DNA of 64,000 bases, taken from contig CBDBQB010000036.1 in the NCBI GenBank assembly GCA_965209105.1, positions 9,432-73,431 of the forward strand. Direction: 5' to 3'. The number at the start of each line of letters is the position of its first letter. Position 1 is the first letter of the stretch. Both the position numbers and the translations under genes were made by a program. Below, in pieces: positions 53,311 to 62,061 of this stretch. The notes beneath the pieces were generated by a model. It had not been told where the DNA came from and searched no databases. It worked only from the letters and a program-made list of their open reading frames with translations. This DNA comes from JAAELZ01 sp965209105 (GTDB lineage Bacteria; Pseudomonadota; Gammaproteobacteria; Arenicellales; Poriferihabitantaceae).

Positions 53311-54672
53311 TTGTCGACTCAAGCGTCGGGCAGGACTCGCCCTTTCAAGGTCACCCGCCGAAGTGTATTCGCGATTGTCTGGCCGGTGATGCTGGCATCG
53401 ATGACCGTGCCTCTAATGGGCATTACCGATATCGCGGTGATCGGTCGATTAGGCGACACTGCCATGTTGGGCGGGCTGGTGATTGGTGCGGTACTGTTCG
53501 ATTTCATTTACACAGGGCTAAATTTCTTACGCTCCAGCACGACAGGTTTAACGGCGCAGGCCTTGGGCGCAGACGACACACTCGAACAAAATGCCGTGTT
53601 GATACGCGCCCTTTTGCTGTCTCTGCTTATTGGTATCCCGCTACTCATTGGCTCAGCTTTATTACTGCGAGCAGGGATCGGCCTGATGCAGCCTTCCCCA
53701 GCAGTGGCGGATGCGCTCAGCCTATATTTTAGTATTCGTATCCTATCGGCACCCTTCACGCTGATTAACTACACAGTACTGGGCTGGTTACTGGGGCTTG
53801 CCTATGCCCGCTTAGGTTTATTTTTGCAAGTGGTGGCGGCTTCCAGCAATATCGTCTTATCCATCTATCTCGGTTTAATAAAAGGCGGCGGCATTGAAGG
53901 TGTCGCATGGGCAACTTTTTATTCCGAAGCGCTTGCGGCTGTACTCGGCATCATTATCTGTTTTAAGAAAGTCGCCCATCGCTGGCCGCGCCGCGTACAA
54001 GTTTTGAATATTCAAAAAATACGGCGCACCCTATCGATGAATCGCGACATCATGATTCGCTCCTTTGCCTTGCTGTTCGTCTTTAGTTTCTTTACCGCGC
54101 AAGCCAGCCGATTGGGCGACACCACGCTGGCCGCCAACGGCGTGCTATTCAATTTTTTCCTACTCGCCGCATTTATGCTAGACGGGTTCGCCACTGCGGT
54201 TAAACAGTTGGTGGGAAAGGCAATTGGTTCTCGATATCAGATCGCCTTTGATCAAGCAGTACGCCTCTGTATATTTTGGAGCGGAGTTTTGTCCGTTGCG
54301 ATATTTGGATTTTTGTTCTTTTTGGGCCCATTGATGATTGACGCGCTCACCACCAACGCATCCGTGAGAATAGAAGCGAAAACCTATTTAATTTGGGCGG
54401 CGTTGAGCGGCGTATTTGGTGCACTGGCCTTCTTGATGGATGGGGTTTATATCGGCTCGACGTGGACGCGAGATATGCGCAATATGATGCTTTTATCTCT
54501 GGTGATCTATTTGTTAGCGTGGTGGATATTCCTACCCCTCTGGGGAAATCATGGCCTTTGGCTGGCCTTAGAAGTTTTTCTATTGGTGCGTGGTATCACA
54601 CTCAGTCTCAGGTATCGATCAAATCGTGACCGTACTTTCCCGCCAAGCACTGAGCAGTTTAAGAATTCCTAG
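53311..54672 (+). CDS. MATE-family efflux protein (DinF type)
   Basis: The 453-residue protein has about twelve membrane helices in two halves. The first is marked by FAIVWPVMLASMTVPLMGITDIAVIGRLGDTAMLGGL and the second by MIRSFALLFVFSFFTAQASRLGD and DGFATAVKQLVGKAIG. DinF-type MATE proteins export toxic or oxidised compounds using ion gradients. The start is TTG, 12 bp after selO, so the two are probably one transcript. Confidence 0.88.
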   Translation: MSTQASGRTRPFKVTRRSVFAIVWPVMLASMTVPLMGITDIAVIGRLGDTAMLGGLVIGAVLFDFIYTGLNFLRSSTTGLTAQALGADDTLEQNAVLIRALLLSLLIGIPLLIGSALLLRAGIGLMQPSPAVADALSLYFSIRILSAPFTLINYTVLGWLLGLAYARLGLFLQVVAASSNIVLSIYLGLIKGGGIEGVAWATFYSEALAAVLGIIICFKKVAHRWPRRVQVLNIQKIRRTLSMNRDIMIRSFALLFVFSFFTAQASRLGDTTLAANGVLFNFFLLAAFMLDGFATAVKQLVGKAIGSRYQIAFDQAVRLCIFWSGVLSVAIFGFLFFLGPLMIDALTTNASVRIEAKTYLIWAALSGVFGALAFLMDGVYIGSTWTRDMRNMMLLSLVIYLLAWWIFLPLWGNHGLWLALEVFLLVRGITLSLRYRSNRDRTFPPSTEQFKNS

Positions 54673-54777
54673 CGCACTGCGCTGCCTAGAAAATTCGCTA
54701 GTTTTGTGGGCTTTCTCACATTAATAACTTTTGTATAGGGTTTTAATACGGACTGAAGATCGCAAGAAGGATTTAGG

Positions 54778-55569
54778 ATGATAGAGATACCGAGCCTACG
54801 CCTAGAAAGCCGTTATGGCATCCCAAGCGCAGACCAACTGCTGTTTAACCGCGAGTATATCGTTGGTTACTCCTATTTATTGCGGCAGGCCGCTTGGGCC
54901 ATGGAGTTGGTTGATCCTCACACTCGTCGGGTAGACGTAAAGCGAAATGACAGTTTCAGAACGGATCTGCGTATTCCCGAAGCCTTTAGAGCCGAGCTCG
55001 TCGATTTTCAAGGCTCCGGTTTTGATCGTGGGCATTTGATCGCCAGCGCGGGCAAACGTTCTGATCGCGTGCGCAATAGCGAGACTTTTCTGCTATCGAA
55101 TATGTCGCCGCAAAAGCCCAACTTTAATCGCGGCGTATGGAAAAAGCTTGAAAAAGCTGTTCGAGATTTATCTCATTTGTATATCGAAACGTATGTGGTT
55201 TGCGGCCCTCTATTTAATGTTGGTTCACGCATCAAAGTAATCGGCGAAAATAATAATGATCCTAACGATATCATCATCCCAATACCCCATGGCTTTTTCA
55301 AATCAGTGCTCGCTGAGGACAAACGCGGCCGCTTAAAACTGTGGTCATTTATCATAGAAAATCGTCAATCCGGCGCCGATCTTGATACCTTTTTGTGCAA
55401 AACCACCGATATCGAGCGCCAAGCAGGATTGTCGCTGTGGGATCGATTACGCGGCGATAAGTTTGATCGCCTTAAACACCGAACTGGAAATATGTGGGAC
55501 GAGGAAAAAGCCAAGGATGCTGCAAAAGCCGCTAAAGACAAGGCGCTAGACCCGGCCGAGAGCAATTAA
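54778..55569 (+). CDS. DNA/RNA non-specific endonuclease (NUC1 family)
   Basis: The 263-residue beta-beta-alpha metal nuclease has the DRGH motif at 83-86 (GFDRGHLIASAGKRSD) with His86 as the general base. SNMSPQKPNFNRGVWKKLE follows, where Asn binds the metal. YVVCGPLF completes the core. Unlike most relatives it has no signal peptide, so it should stay in the cytoplasm. The C-terminal 25 residues are a charged Lys/Ala/Asp tail. It starts a three-gene unit, with the DUF2235 gene 29 bp downstream. A role in toxicity or defence is inference. Confidence 0.85.
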   Translation: MIEIPSLRLESRYGIPSADQLLFNREYIVGYSYLLRQAAWAMELVDPHTRRVDVKRNDSFRTDLRIPEAFRAELVDFQGSGFDRGHLIASAGKRSDRVRNSETFLLSNMSPQKPNFNRGVWKKLEKAVRDLSHLYIETYVVCGPLFNVGSRIKVIGENNNDPNDIIIPIPHGFFKSVLAEDKRGRLKLWSFIIENRQSGADLDTFLCKTTDIERQAGLSLWDRLRGDKFDRLKHRTGNMWDEEKAKDAAKAAKDKALDPAESN

Positions 55570-55598
55570 TGGTCATCACTATAAAGAGGCGCTAAATC

Positions 55599-57452
55599 AT
55601 GAACAAAAACATAATTATTTGTGCCGATGGAACCGGCAATCGAGGTGGAGTCGGACGCGGCACCAATGTATGGCGCATATTCAACGCATTAGATACAAGC
55701 AACGAAACTCGAGAACAAGTCATAACTTATCACGATGGCGTTGGCACACAAAAATTGAAACCCTTACGTCTATTGGCGGGCGCTTTTGGCTTTGGCCTCT
55801 CTCAAAATGTACGCGATTTATATAAGTTTTTAGCGCTGAATTACCGATCAGGTGATCATGTTTACTTATTCGGGTTTAGTCGAGGCGCTTTTACTATCCG
55901 AGTACTTGAAAACGTAATCTCGATGTATGGTGTTCCGAAAAATGTGCTAGCAGACACAGAAGCAAAGACACCTGAGCGACCATTCAGCAGCCTATCCATC
56001 AAAGAAATTGACAGTCACGTCAAAGAGATTCTCAAACGTTATAAAGATAAAATTGGTAGCGCCGAGCCCAGCAAGAATCCAGAGGATATTTATGGAAATG
56101 TCATCCAACACCAAGCTGTTGATACCTGCGTTCTAGGTGTATGGGACACTGTAAACTCAGTGGGCTTTCCGGGCTTTCTTCGAGCCCTATACTGGCAATG
56201 GAAGCCGTGGTGCAAAGATAACACCATCGATAAGGCCCCGATGAGCGCATCCTACGCCTTTCACGCTCTCGCGATTGACGAAGAACGTAGCCCATTCAAT
56301 CCTCGCTACTGGACAGGCAGCCCTGACAACCCATCTAGCGAAAACCTCCCAACGCCGCAGTCAAATGTACTGCAGGTCTGGTTTGCTGGCATGCATTCAA
56401 ATGTGGGCGGCGGGTACGCCAAGGACGGTATGGCACAAACATCTTTAAAATGGATGGTTGAAGAATTGAATCGAATTCCCGAGCGCGATGCTCCGCGAAT
56501 AACCAAAGATGAAATCATTCGGTTTGAAGACACCGCCCTTAATAATATTTACAACCATGCTAACGCACATGATCACATGTACGATTCTAGGCGAGCGTTC
56601 GGGCGTTACTATCGCTACAAGCCTCGAAATATATTTGATATCGTCAACCGAAATAATAGGAATTACGACCAGCTGTCTTATGTTCGCGATGCTTATAAAA
56701 AATTTAATCTCATCGAGAAAGATCTAAAGAAAACAACGCCAACACTAAAACTTCCTCTCGTTCACGAAAGCGTGGTTGATCGGATTAGTCGTCATACCGA
56801 AGGATATTACCCTACCGTAATACCTCATCACTTCCTCGAGTGGAAGACAAGCCCATCCACTAAAAAAGTTTCAATTGAAGCTAAACATGTCATACCAGAG
56901 CCTCCTCAAAATGGACAATACGTAGCAGATGCACAACATAAAATGGGCGTATATAAGGATAGTAGAGGTATAGCCTGGTGGATGCTCGCAATAGGTACCG
57001 CTTTCGTCTCGTACTTATTGCTTCACGACTATATATACCAAGCGACAAAAAACTTTCTGTCTATATTTAAAGCCAATCAGATAGAGAGTTTAGATAAACC
57101 AGAACAGACCATAGCTATCAGCACCAGTATTTCCGATGCCATAATGTCTTGGCTTTTGGCTAATCCACTCCTTTCAATAGGCTTGGTTGCCTACTTTGGG
57201 CTCCTATTCCTATCCAGTATCTGGAACAAAAAAGAAATGGCGGAAATGGGGAAAAATTTCTGGTCGAAATTTCATTTAATAGAAACAAGCCATGTACAGG
57301 CTGACGAAGAAGGCACCGCTATAAAGCGACACTCTCAACCATTAGACCAAAAAATCATAGATGCTACTCAAACCAGATTCTCGCGTAACTTAAAGAGGCT
57401 GTCGATGGGAAAATCTTGGTTAGACAAAAAACTTACAGGTACAGACTACTAG
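55599..57452 (+). CDS. DUF2235 lipase-like membrane protein
   Basis: The 617-residue protein has an alpha/beta-hydrolase-like DUF2235 domain (about 3-350): IIICADGTGNRGG, THNVW-like GTNVWRIF, and the nucleophile elbow Gly92-Phe-Ser94-Arg-Gly96. The later VWFAGMHSNVGGGYA carries His and Asp positions. Two membrane segments (about 457-479 and 517-543) and a basic C-terminus follow. DUF2235 includes T6SS phospholipases of the Tle group, but no VgrG, PAAR or immunity gene is seen. Membrane anchoring suggests it acts on lipids at the inner membrane. A GAGG site precedes the ATG. Confidence 0.82.
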   Translation: MNKNIIICADGTGNRGGVGRGTNVWRIFNALDTSNETREQVITYHDGVGTQKLKPLRLLAGAFGFGLSQNVRDLYKFLALNYRSGDHVYLFGFSRGAFTIRVLENVISMYGVPKNVLADTEAKTPERPFSSLSIKEIDSHVKEILKRYKDKIGSAEPSKNPEDIYGNVIQHQAVDTCVLGVWDTVNSVGFPGFLRALYWQWKPWCKDNTIDKAPMSASYAFHALAIDEERSPFNPRYWTGSPDNPSSENLPTPQSNVLQVWFAGMHSNVGGGYAKDGMAQTSLKWMVEELNRIPERDAPRITKDEIIRFEDTALNNIYNHANAHDHMYDSRRAFGRYYRYKPRNIFDIVNRNNRNYDQLSYVRDAYKKFNLIEKDLKKTTPTLKLPLVHESVVDRISRHTEGYYPTVIPHHFLEWKTSPSTKKVSIEAKHVIPEPPQNGQYVADAQHKMGVYKDSRGIAWWMLAIGTAFVSYLLLHDYIYQATKNFLSIFKANQIESLDKPEQTIAISTSISDAIMSWLLANPLLSIGLVAYFGLLFLSSIWNKKEMAEMGKNFWSKFHLIETSHVQADEEGTAIKRHSQPLDQKIIDATQTRFSRNLKRLSMGKSWLDKKLTGTDY

Positions 57453-57461
57453 GAGGATATC

Positions 57462-58301
57462 ATGAGCCATCTCATCATCGGCGTACACGGATTAGCCAAT
57501 AAACCCAATGCTCAAACTCTCGACGACGGCTGGAACAGCGCAGTTTGCGAAGGTCTACAGCATCTAAGCGGAAGCGCAACACCGCCCGAAAACGTCAATT
57601 TACAAACCGTCTATTGGGCGGATTTATTTTATGACAGCGAAGATAATAAACCTGAGAATGCCTATCATCCGGCCAGTGAATCCAAACACGCCATCGCCGC
57701 TTCTAGCGAGAATTATCTAGATGCGATGCGGGCCTGGATCGGAGATACTTTTGAAAAACCACTGGAATTTCTTAAACAGCGCGGCATGCTTAACGGCCTC
57801 GCAGACAAGGCGATCGGGCGCTATCTAAAAGATTTGGACGGTTATTACGACGACAAAGCCAAACGAAACGCCACCCGTCAACGCTTGATCGACTGCTTAC
57901 TGAAAAATCAGCATCGGCGAATTATGTTGGTGGGGCATTCTATGGGCTCGATCATTGCTTACGACGTTCTAAGAATACTCGGCTCGATGGATAAGAAGCA
58001 CAGTATCGATCACTTTATTACTATTGGCAGTCCCTTGGGGCTTCCCCATGTACAAGCTAAAATAGCCAAAGAGTTCGGCTCATTGCGCGCGCCCAGCGTG
58101 GTTAATAAATGGACAAATTTTGCCGATCGACGCGACCCTGTCGCGCTGGACAGCCACCTTAGGCGCGACTATCAAGCCAATTCAAATGGAATACGCCCCG
58201 AGGACGATATGGTACTCAATGATTGGGGCGGAATATTCCATAAATCTTATGGCTATTTGCGTTGCCCTGAATTTAGCGAACAAGTCCGGCAATTTATTTA
58301 G
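57462..58301 (+). CDS. Alpha/beta hydrolase (GHSMG)
   Basis: The 279-residue protein starts IIGVHGLANKPN (oxyanion region) and has the nucleophile elbow Gly158-His-Ser160-Met-Gly162 in IMLVGHSMGSIIAYDVL. RRDPVALDSH follows, where the acid and His are likely. No signal peptide or membrane segment is seen. It begins 9 bp after the DUF2235 stop with an AGGAGG site, so the two are tightly coupled. It may be a second lipase or esterase, or a partner that modifies or releases the DUF2235 product. The natural substrate is unknown. Confidence 0.8.
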   Translation: MSHLIIGVHGLANKPNAQTLDDGWNSAVCEGLQHLSGSATPPENVNLQTVYWADLFYDSEDNKPENAYHPASESKHAIAASSENYLDAMRAWIGDTFEKPLEFLKQRGMLNGLADKAIGRYLKDLDGYYDDKAKRNATRQRLIDCLLKNQHRRIMLVGHSMGSIIAYDVLRILGSMDKKHSIDHFITIGSPLGLPHVQAKIAKEFGSLRAPSVVNKWTNFADRRDPVALDSHLRRDYQANSNGIRPEDDMVLNDWGGIFHKSYGYLRCPEFSEQVRQFI

Positions 58302-58330
58302 AGCGGAAGCTTTACCCCCGTACGCCTCAA

Positions 58331-58927
58331 CTAGATCAGCCGCCGTACGCGCTCAATTACATCTTGTGGCGTGGCGCCGTGATTAAGAACCCCCGCAAGT
58401 TTGCCTTGCTGATCGACGATGTAAATTCGGGAAGTATGATCCACTAAATAGTCTTTGCCTTGTTCGCGCTCGACCTTTTTGTAATACACGCCATAGCGCG
58501 TCGATACCTCCAATGTACGCGGTGCGCCCGCTTTCAATCCCGTGATTTCCGGATGAAAATACGGCGCATATTCCTTAAGTTTGTCTAAAGTGTCTCTTTC
58601 AGGGTCGATGCTTATCAGCAAACCCTTTACAGCGTGTTCGGATTCAAGCTGTGCCATGGCCTCCGCCATGACGGCCAATGAGGTGGGGCATACATCTGGG
58701 CAATAGGTATAACCAAAATAGATCAACACAACGCGATTTTTAAAATCTGCTAAGGACACATCACCGTCCGCGCTTTGCAAGGTAAAGCCACCGCCGGTAT
58801 ATCCCGCATACTCTGCCTGAATTCGTTGATTATCTTGTTGCGAGCGATAAGCCCAGCCGCCTGCATAAGCAGCTATAAATGCCAGCGCAACAAGGGAAAC
58901 AGCTTTAAGTAAACTTTTAGTATTCAT
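58331..58927 (-). CDS. SCO1/SenC copper-binding protein
   Basis: The 198-residue protein has an N-terminal membrane anchor (AVSLVALAFIAAYAGGWAY) and a thioredoxin-like SCO domain. Copper ligands are Cys76 and Cys80 in YCPDVCP and His164 in VDHTSRIY. SCO proteins insert copper into the CuA site of cytochrome oxidase. No oxidase genes flank it in this window. It lies 13 bp after the molybdopterin oxidoreductase gene, probably in one unit. Confidence 0.92.
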   Translation of the reverse strand: MNTKSLLKAVSLVALAFIAAYAGGWAYRSQQDNQRIQAEYAGYTGGGFTLQSADGDVSLADFKNRVVLIYFGYTYCPDVCPTSLAVMAEAMAQLESEHAVKGLLISIDPERDTLDKLKEYAPYFHPEITGLKAGAPRTLEVSTRYGVYYKKVEREQGKDYLVDHTSRIYIVDQQGKLAGVLNHGATPQDVIERVRRLI

Positions 58928-58940
58928 GTCGTGATTTTAT

Positions 58941-60989
58941 TTAAACTGAACGCAGCCAAACTGCCGCGTCATGAAATGCTACGCCCCCGCAGGGCTGTGC
59001 TGCCTGTGCGCTAATCAAGACGTTCACGCCAACTTTTCCTTCAAAGGCATCCCCCGGCCAAATTCCGCGCGCCTCTAAAACACCTGTACGAGTAAGTTTG
59101 GTTACTTCGGCGCGAAGCTTAACCCTTCCTTGCGCATTGCCAATTTCTACCCAATCATCATTTTGAATTTTGTCACGACTCGCATCGTCGGGATGAATTC
59201 TAACACTGGGGTATTTTTCCCTTTTAAGCGAACTTGGCGATTGCGTAAAGCTGGTATTCAAAAATCGTCTCGATGGCGGCGTGGTTAATCGATATGGCTG
59301 CTCGTCAGTTGTGCGTGCAGTGACCGCCCAGTGCCCAGGCCAGCCTGGCATGCCTTGATGATTTTCACCCACCGCAGACCAGTCTGCCTTCAGTCGAAAT
59401 TTTCCACCCGGCCAATCGAAGCCTTGGGTGAATTGCATATCAACGTCTTTTGAACAATCCAACCACTTATTCGCGAGCAGCTGATCATACGCTGGATAAC
59501 CCGAATCAATCAGTGTCTGGGCGATGAGGGCTTTCGTGCTCATATTAAAACGCGCTTCGGTCGCACCAAGCCGTTTAGCCAGAGCGGCAATCACCTCATG
59601 GTTGGTGCGGCACTCGGCCAAAGGTTTAATCACAGGCGCCGCCACTTGTAAGTAGGGCTGGCCAAAGGAAGTATATAAATCATCGTGTTCCATACTCGTC
59701 GTCGCAGGCAAAATGACGTCTGCCATCTTGGCGGTTTCAGTCATGAATTGCTCATGCACACAGACAAATAAGTCCTCGCGTAAAAAGCCTTGATGGACTC
59801 GATTTAAATCGGGTGTCACGGCCATTGGGTTGGTATTTTGAATCAACATCGCTTTGACCGGCGGCCCGCCTTTTAAATCAGCTTCTTCGCCCGCTAGAAT
59901 CGCGCCGAGTCTTGACATGTCTAGATCTCGGCACTGCATTCCCTTTAAATCCAAGCCTTCGACCAGCGTTTTATCTAGCCTAAATATCCCGCTGGTACCG
60001 AGCAATGCACCGCCACCCTTGTGTTGCCAAGCCCCCGTTACCATCGGCATACAGGCCACTGAATGCACATTGTGCGCACCATTTCGGCTGCGCGAAAAAC
60101 CGATGCCAAGGCGAATGAAGCTGCGTTGTGTTGAATTGTATAAAGCAGCGAACCGCTCGATTTCATCGATACTCAAACCGGTAATCGAGGCCGCCCATTG
60201 TGGGGATTTGTCTGCCAGTTCGTCAGCTAAGCCTTCCGAGTCATCGCACATCCGCGTGAGATAATCGATGTCTGCCATACCATCGCGAAACGCACAATGC
60301 ATCACCGCGGCGGCCAGCGCGCCATCGGTGCCCGGAATTAAGGCGAGATGCACATCGGCATTCTTTGCCGTGCCTGTTTTAGTAGGGTCGACCACCACGA
60401 TCTTCGCCTGACGCTCGCGCTTTGCTCGCGCAATGTGTTTCATCAAGTTGACTTGCGTGGAGACCGCATTGCAGCCCCATATCACCACTAAATCGCTGTG
60501 CGCAATTTCCCTCGGGTCCGCGCCGCGGACCGACCCTGCGCCTGCTGTCCAACCCGCATAAGCAATCGCAGTGCAAATCGTTTTAAGCATCCCTGAATAA
60601 CCCAGGGCATTTTTAAATCCGATGATGCTGTCGCGCTGAATGTGCCCCATGGTGCCGCCGTAATAGTACGGCCACACAGATTCGGCGCCAAATTCATCGC
60701 TGGCTGACTGGAAAGCCTCAGCAACGCGACCGAATGCCTCGTCCCAAGTGACTGCTTTAAATTCCCCGCTACCCTTCTTGCCCACCCGAATCATCGGTTC
60801 GCGCAAGCGATCCGGGTGATGGACACGTTCGGCATAATTCGCTACTTTGGTGCACACAATCCCTAAGGTGTAATCGTTGTCTTTAGCGCCTGTCACCTTA
60901 CCGATAGTGTGCGCGTCAATGCGTTCTACTTCCAAGGCACAAGCGGAGGGACAATCGTGCGGGCAGACACTGGCGCGGGTTTCTGTCAT
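58941..60989 (-). CDS. Molybdopterin oxidoreductase, [4Fe-4S]-containing
   Basis: The 682-residue protein belongs to the DMSO-reductase superfamily. A [4Fe-4S] site is formed by Cys9, Cys13, Cys17 and Cys46 (CPHDCPSAC...IVCTK). Asn/Gly-rich MGD motifs follow, and Cys139 in TICTAIAYAGW is the likely Mo ligand, but this is inferred. There is no Tat signal, so it is cytoplasmic. Substrate cannot be told from sequence; no beta or membrane subunit genes are adjacent. It is upstream of SCO1 by 13 bp. Confidence 0.82.
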   Translation of the reverse strand: MTETRASVCPHDCPSACALEVERIDAHTIGKVTGAKDNDYTLGIVCTKVANYAERVHHPDRLREPMIRVGKKGSGEFKAVTWDEAFGRVAEAFQSASDEFGAESVWPYYYGGTMGHIQRDSIIGFKNALGYSGMLKTICTAIAYAGWTAGAGSVRGADPREIAHSDLVVIWGCNAVSTQVNLMKHIARAKRERQAKIVVVDPTKTGTAKNADVHLALIPGTDGALAAAVMHCAFRDGMADIDYLTRMCDDSEGLADELADKSPQWAASITGLSIDEIERFAALYNSTQRSFIRLGIGFSRSRNGAHNVHSVACMPMVTGAWQHKGGGALLGTSGIFRLDKTLVEGLDLKGMQCRDLDMSRLGAILAGEEADLKGGPPVKAMLIQNTNPMAVTPDLNRVHQGFLREDLFVCVHEQFMTETAKMADVILPATTSMEHDDLYTSFGQPYLQVAAPVIKPLAECRTNHEVIAALAKRLGATEARFNMSTKALIAQTLIDSGYPAYDQLLANKWLDCSKDVDMQFTQGFDWPGGKFRLKADWSAVGENHQGMPGWPGHWAVTARTTDEQPYRLTTPPSRRFLNTSFTQSPSSLKREKYPSVRIHPDDASRDKIQNDDWVEIGNAQGRVKLRAEVTKLTRTGVLEARGIWPGDAFEGKVGVNVLISAQAAQPCGGVAFHDAAVWLRSV

Positions 60990-61082
60990 CGTACGGCTTG
61001 GCGAATGCTACGTTTATCTATACCGACCTTAAGCGAATAAAAGCCGCAAACGCAGCGCTTAAACCATTCGATTTTTAGCCAT

Positions 61083-61265
61083 TTACTGAAATGCTTTGCC
61101 GGGCTGCTTGCCCATTGCTTTGAGGATGTTGGCCAAGGGGCAAAATCCCGTATAGGCGAATTGAAATTAATTGATGCTGACAAATGCGGTGAGCCACATC
61201 CAGTTGGGACGATGGCTGTGAGTCAACGCAGGCGAAGCGCGAACAACAATTCGATCAATACTCAT
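61083..61265 (-). pseudogene. DUF2892 (YgaP-like) membrane gene with stop
   Basis: The frame reads MSIDRIVVR...NWMWLTAFVSIN, then an in-frame TAA, then FQFAYTGFCPLANILKAMG to the final stop. This matches the DUF2892/YgaP transmembrane family, whose normal length is about 65-70 with MSIDR at the start and AFTGFCP near the end. Part of the first membrane helix is missing as well. The gene therefore has at least one nonsense change and a deletion. Confidence 0.8.
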
Positions 61266-61280
61266 AGCCTTTTCGCCGTC

Positions 61281-61943
61281 TTAATAGTGATCGGGATTAT
61301 TACGATTACACAACCGATGCTCCACGGCCATCACAGCCGCTTCAACACGCGAATGAACTTCTAATTTTCGTAGGATTGCCTTGACGTGCAGTTTCACCGT
61401 GCCATCTGAAATATTAAGATTGCGCGCGATCAGCTTGTTGCTCTGACCCTCCGCGAGGTGACACAAGATTTCCATCTCACGCGGGGTCAAGCTACTAAAA
61501 GGCGAGGAGGCCACTTTAGGGTCAGAAGAATCGCCGACTTTGACTAAATTCGCCAGCGCAGAAGTTAAATCAGGCGCGACCACCGTTTTCCCCTCAACAA
61601 TATCGCGTAGCGACGAAACCAATTCATCCGGCTCCATGTCTTTGAGCAAGTAACCCTTCACGCCATTGCGTAATGCGTCAGATAGATCACGATCATCTGC
61701 GCTGGTGGTTAACATCACCACGGGGATTTTGTTTTTGAGCTCATTTAGCTTCTTCATGACTTCGATGCCGTTCATTTCAGGCATCCGTAAATCGAGCAAT
61801 ATGACATCCGGCTTGGTTGATTTCACCAGTTCTATGCCTTCATGGCTATCGCCTGTTGCCTGAATTTCTATTCCTCGTCGCTCAAGCAAGCCAATGATAC
61901 CTGCTCGAAACAAGGCATGGTCATCAATTAATAGAACGCGCAC
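61281..61943 (-). CDS. NarL-type response regulator
   Basis: The 220-residue protein has a receiver domain (Asp7, Asp8, phospho-acceptor Asp51 in LLDLRMPEMNG) and a LuxR/NarL helix-turn-helix (about 155-215, LTPREMEILCHLAEGQSNKLIARNLNISDGTVKLHVKAILRKL). It lies 118 bp after the histidine-kinase gene and is its probable partner. The pairing resembles NarX-NarL, but no nitrate genes flank it; the target is unknown. Confidence 0.9.
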   Translation of the reverse strand: MRVLLIDDHALFRAGIIGLLERRGIEIQATGDSHEGIELVKSTKPDVILLDLRMPEMNGIEVMKKLNELKNKIPVVMLTTSADDRDLSDALRNGVKGYLLKDMEPDELVSSLRDIVEGKTVVAPDLTSALANLVKVGDSSDPKVASSPFSSLTPREMEILCHLAEGQSNKLIARNLNISDGTVKLHVKAILRKLEVHSRVEAAVMAVEHRLCNRNNPDHY

Positions 61944-62061
61944 GTTCGATCCTCCACAAAATGCTGTATGGGTGTCAAACGCGCCTGAAATAATCTGAAA
62001 TTTTTCACAGCGGGTCTGACAAATGAGATATTTTCTAAGTCCGAAGCATGGCCTAAGTCGG

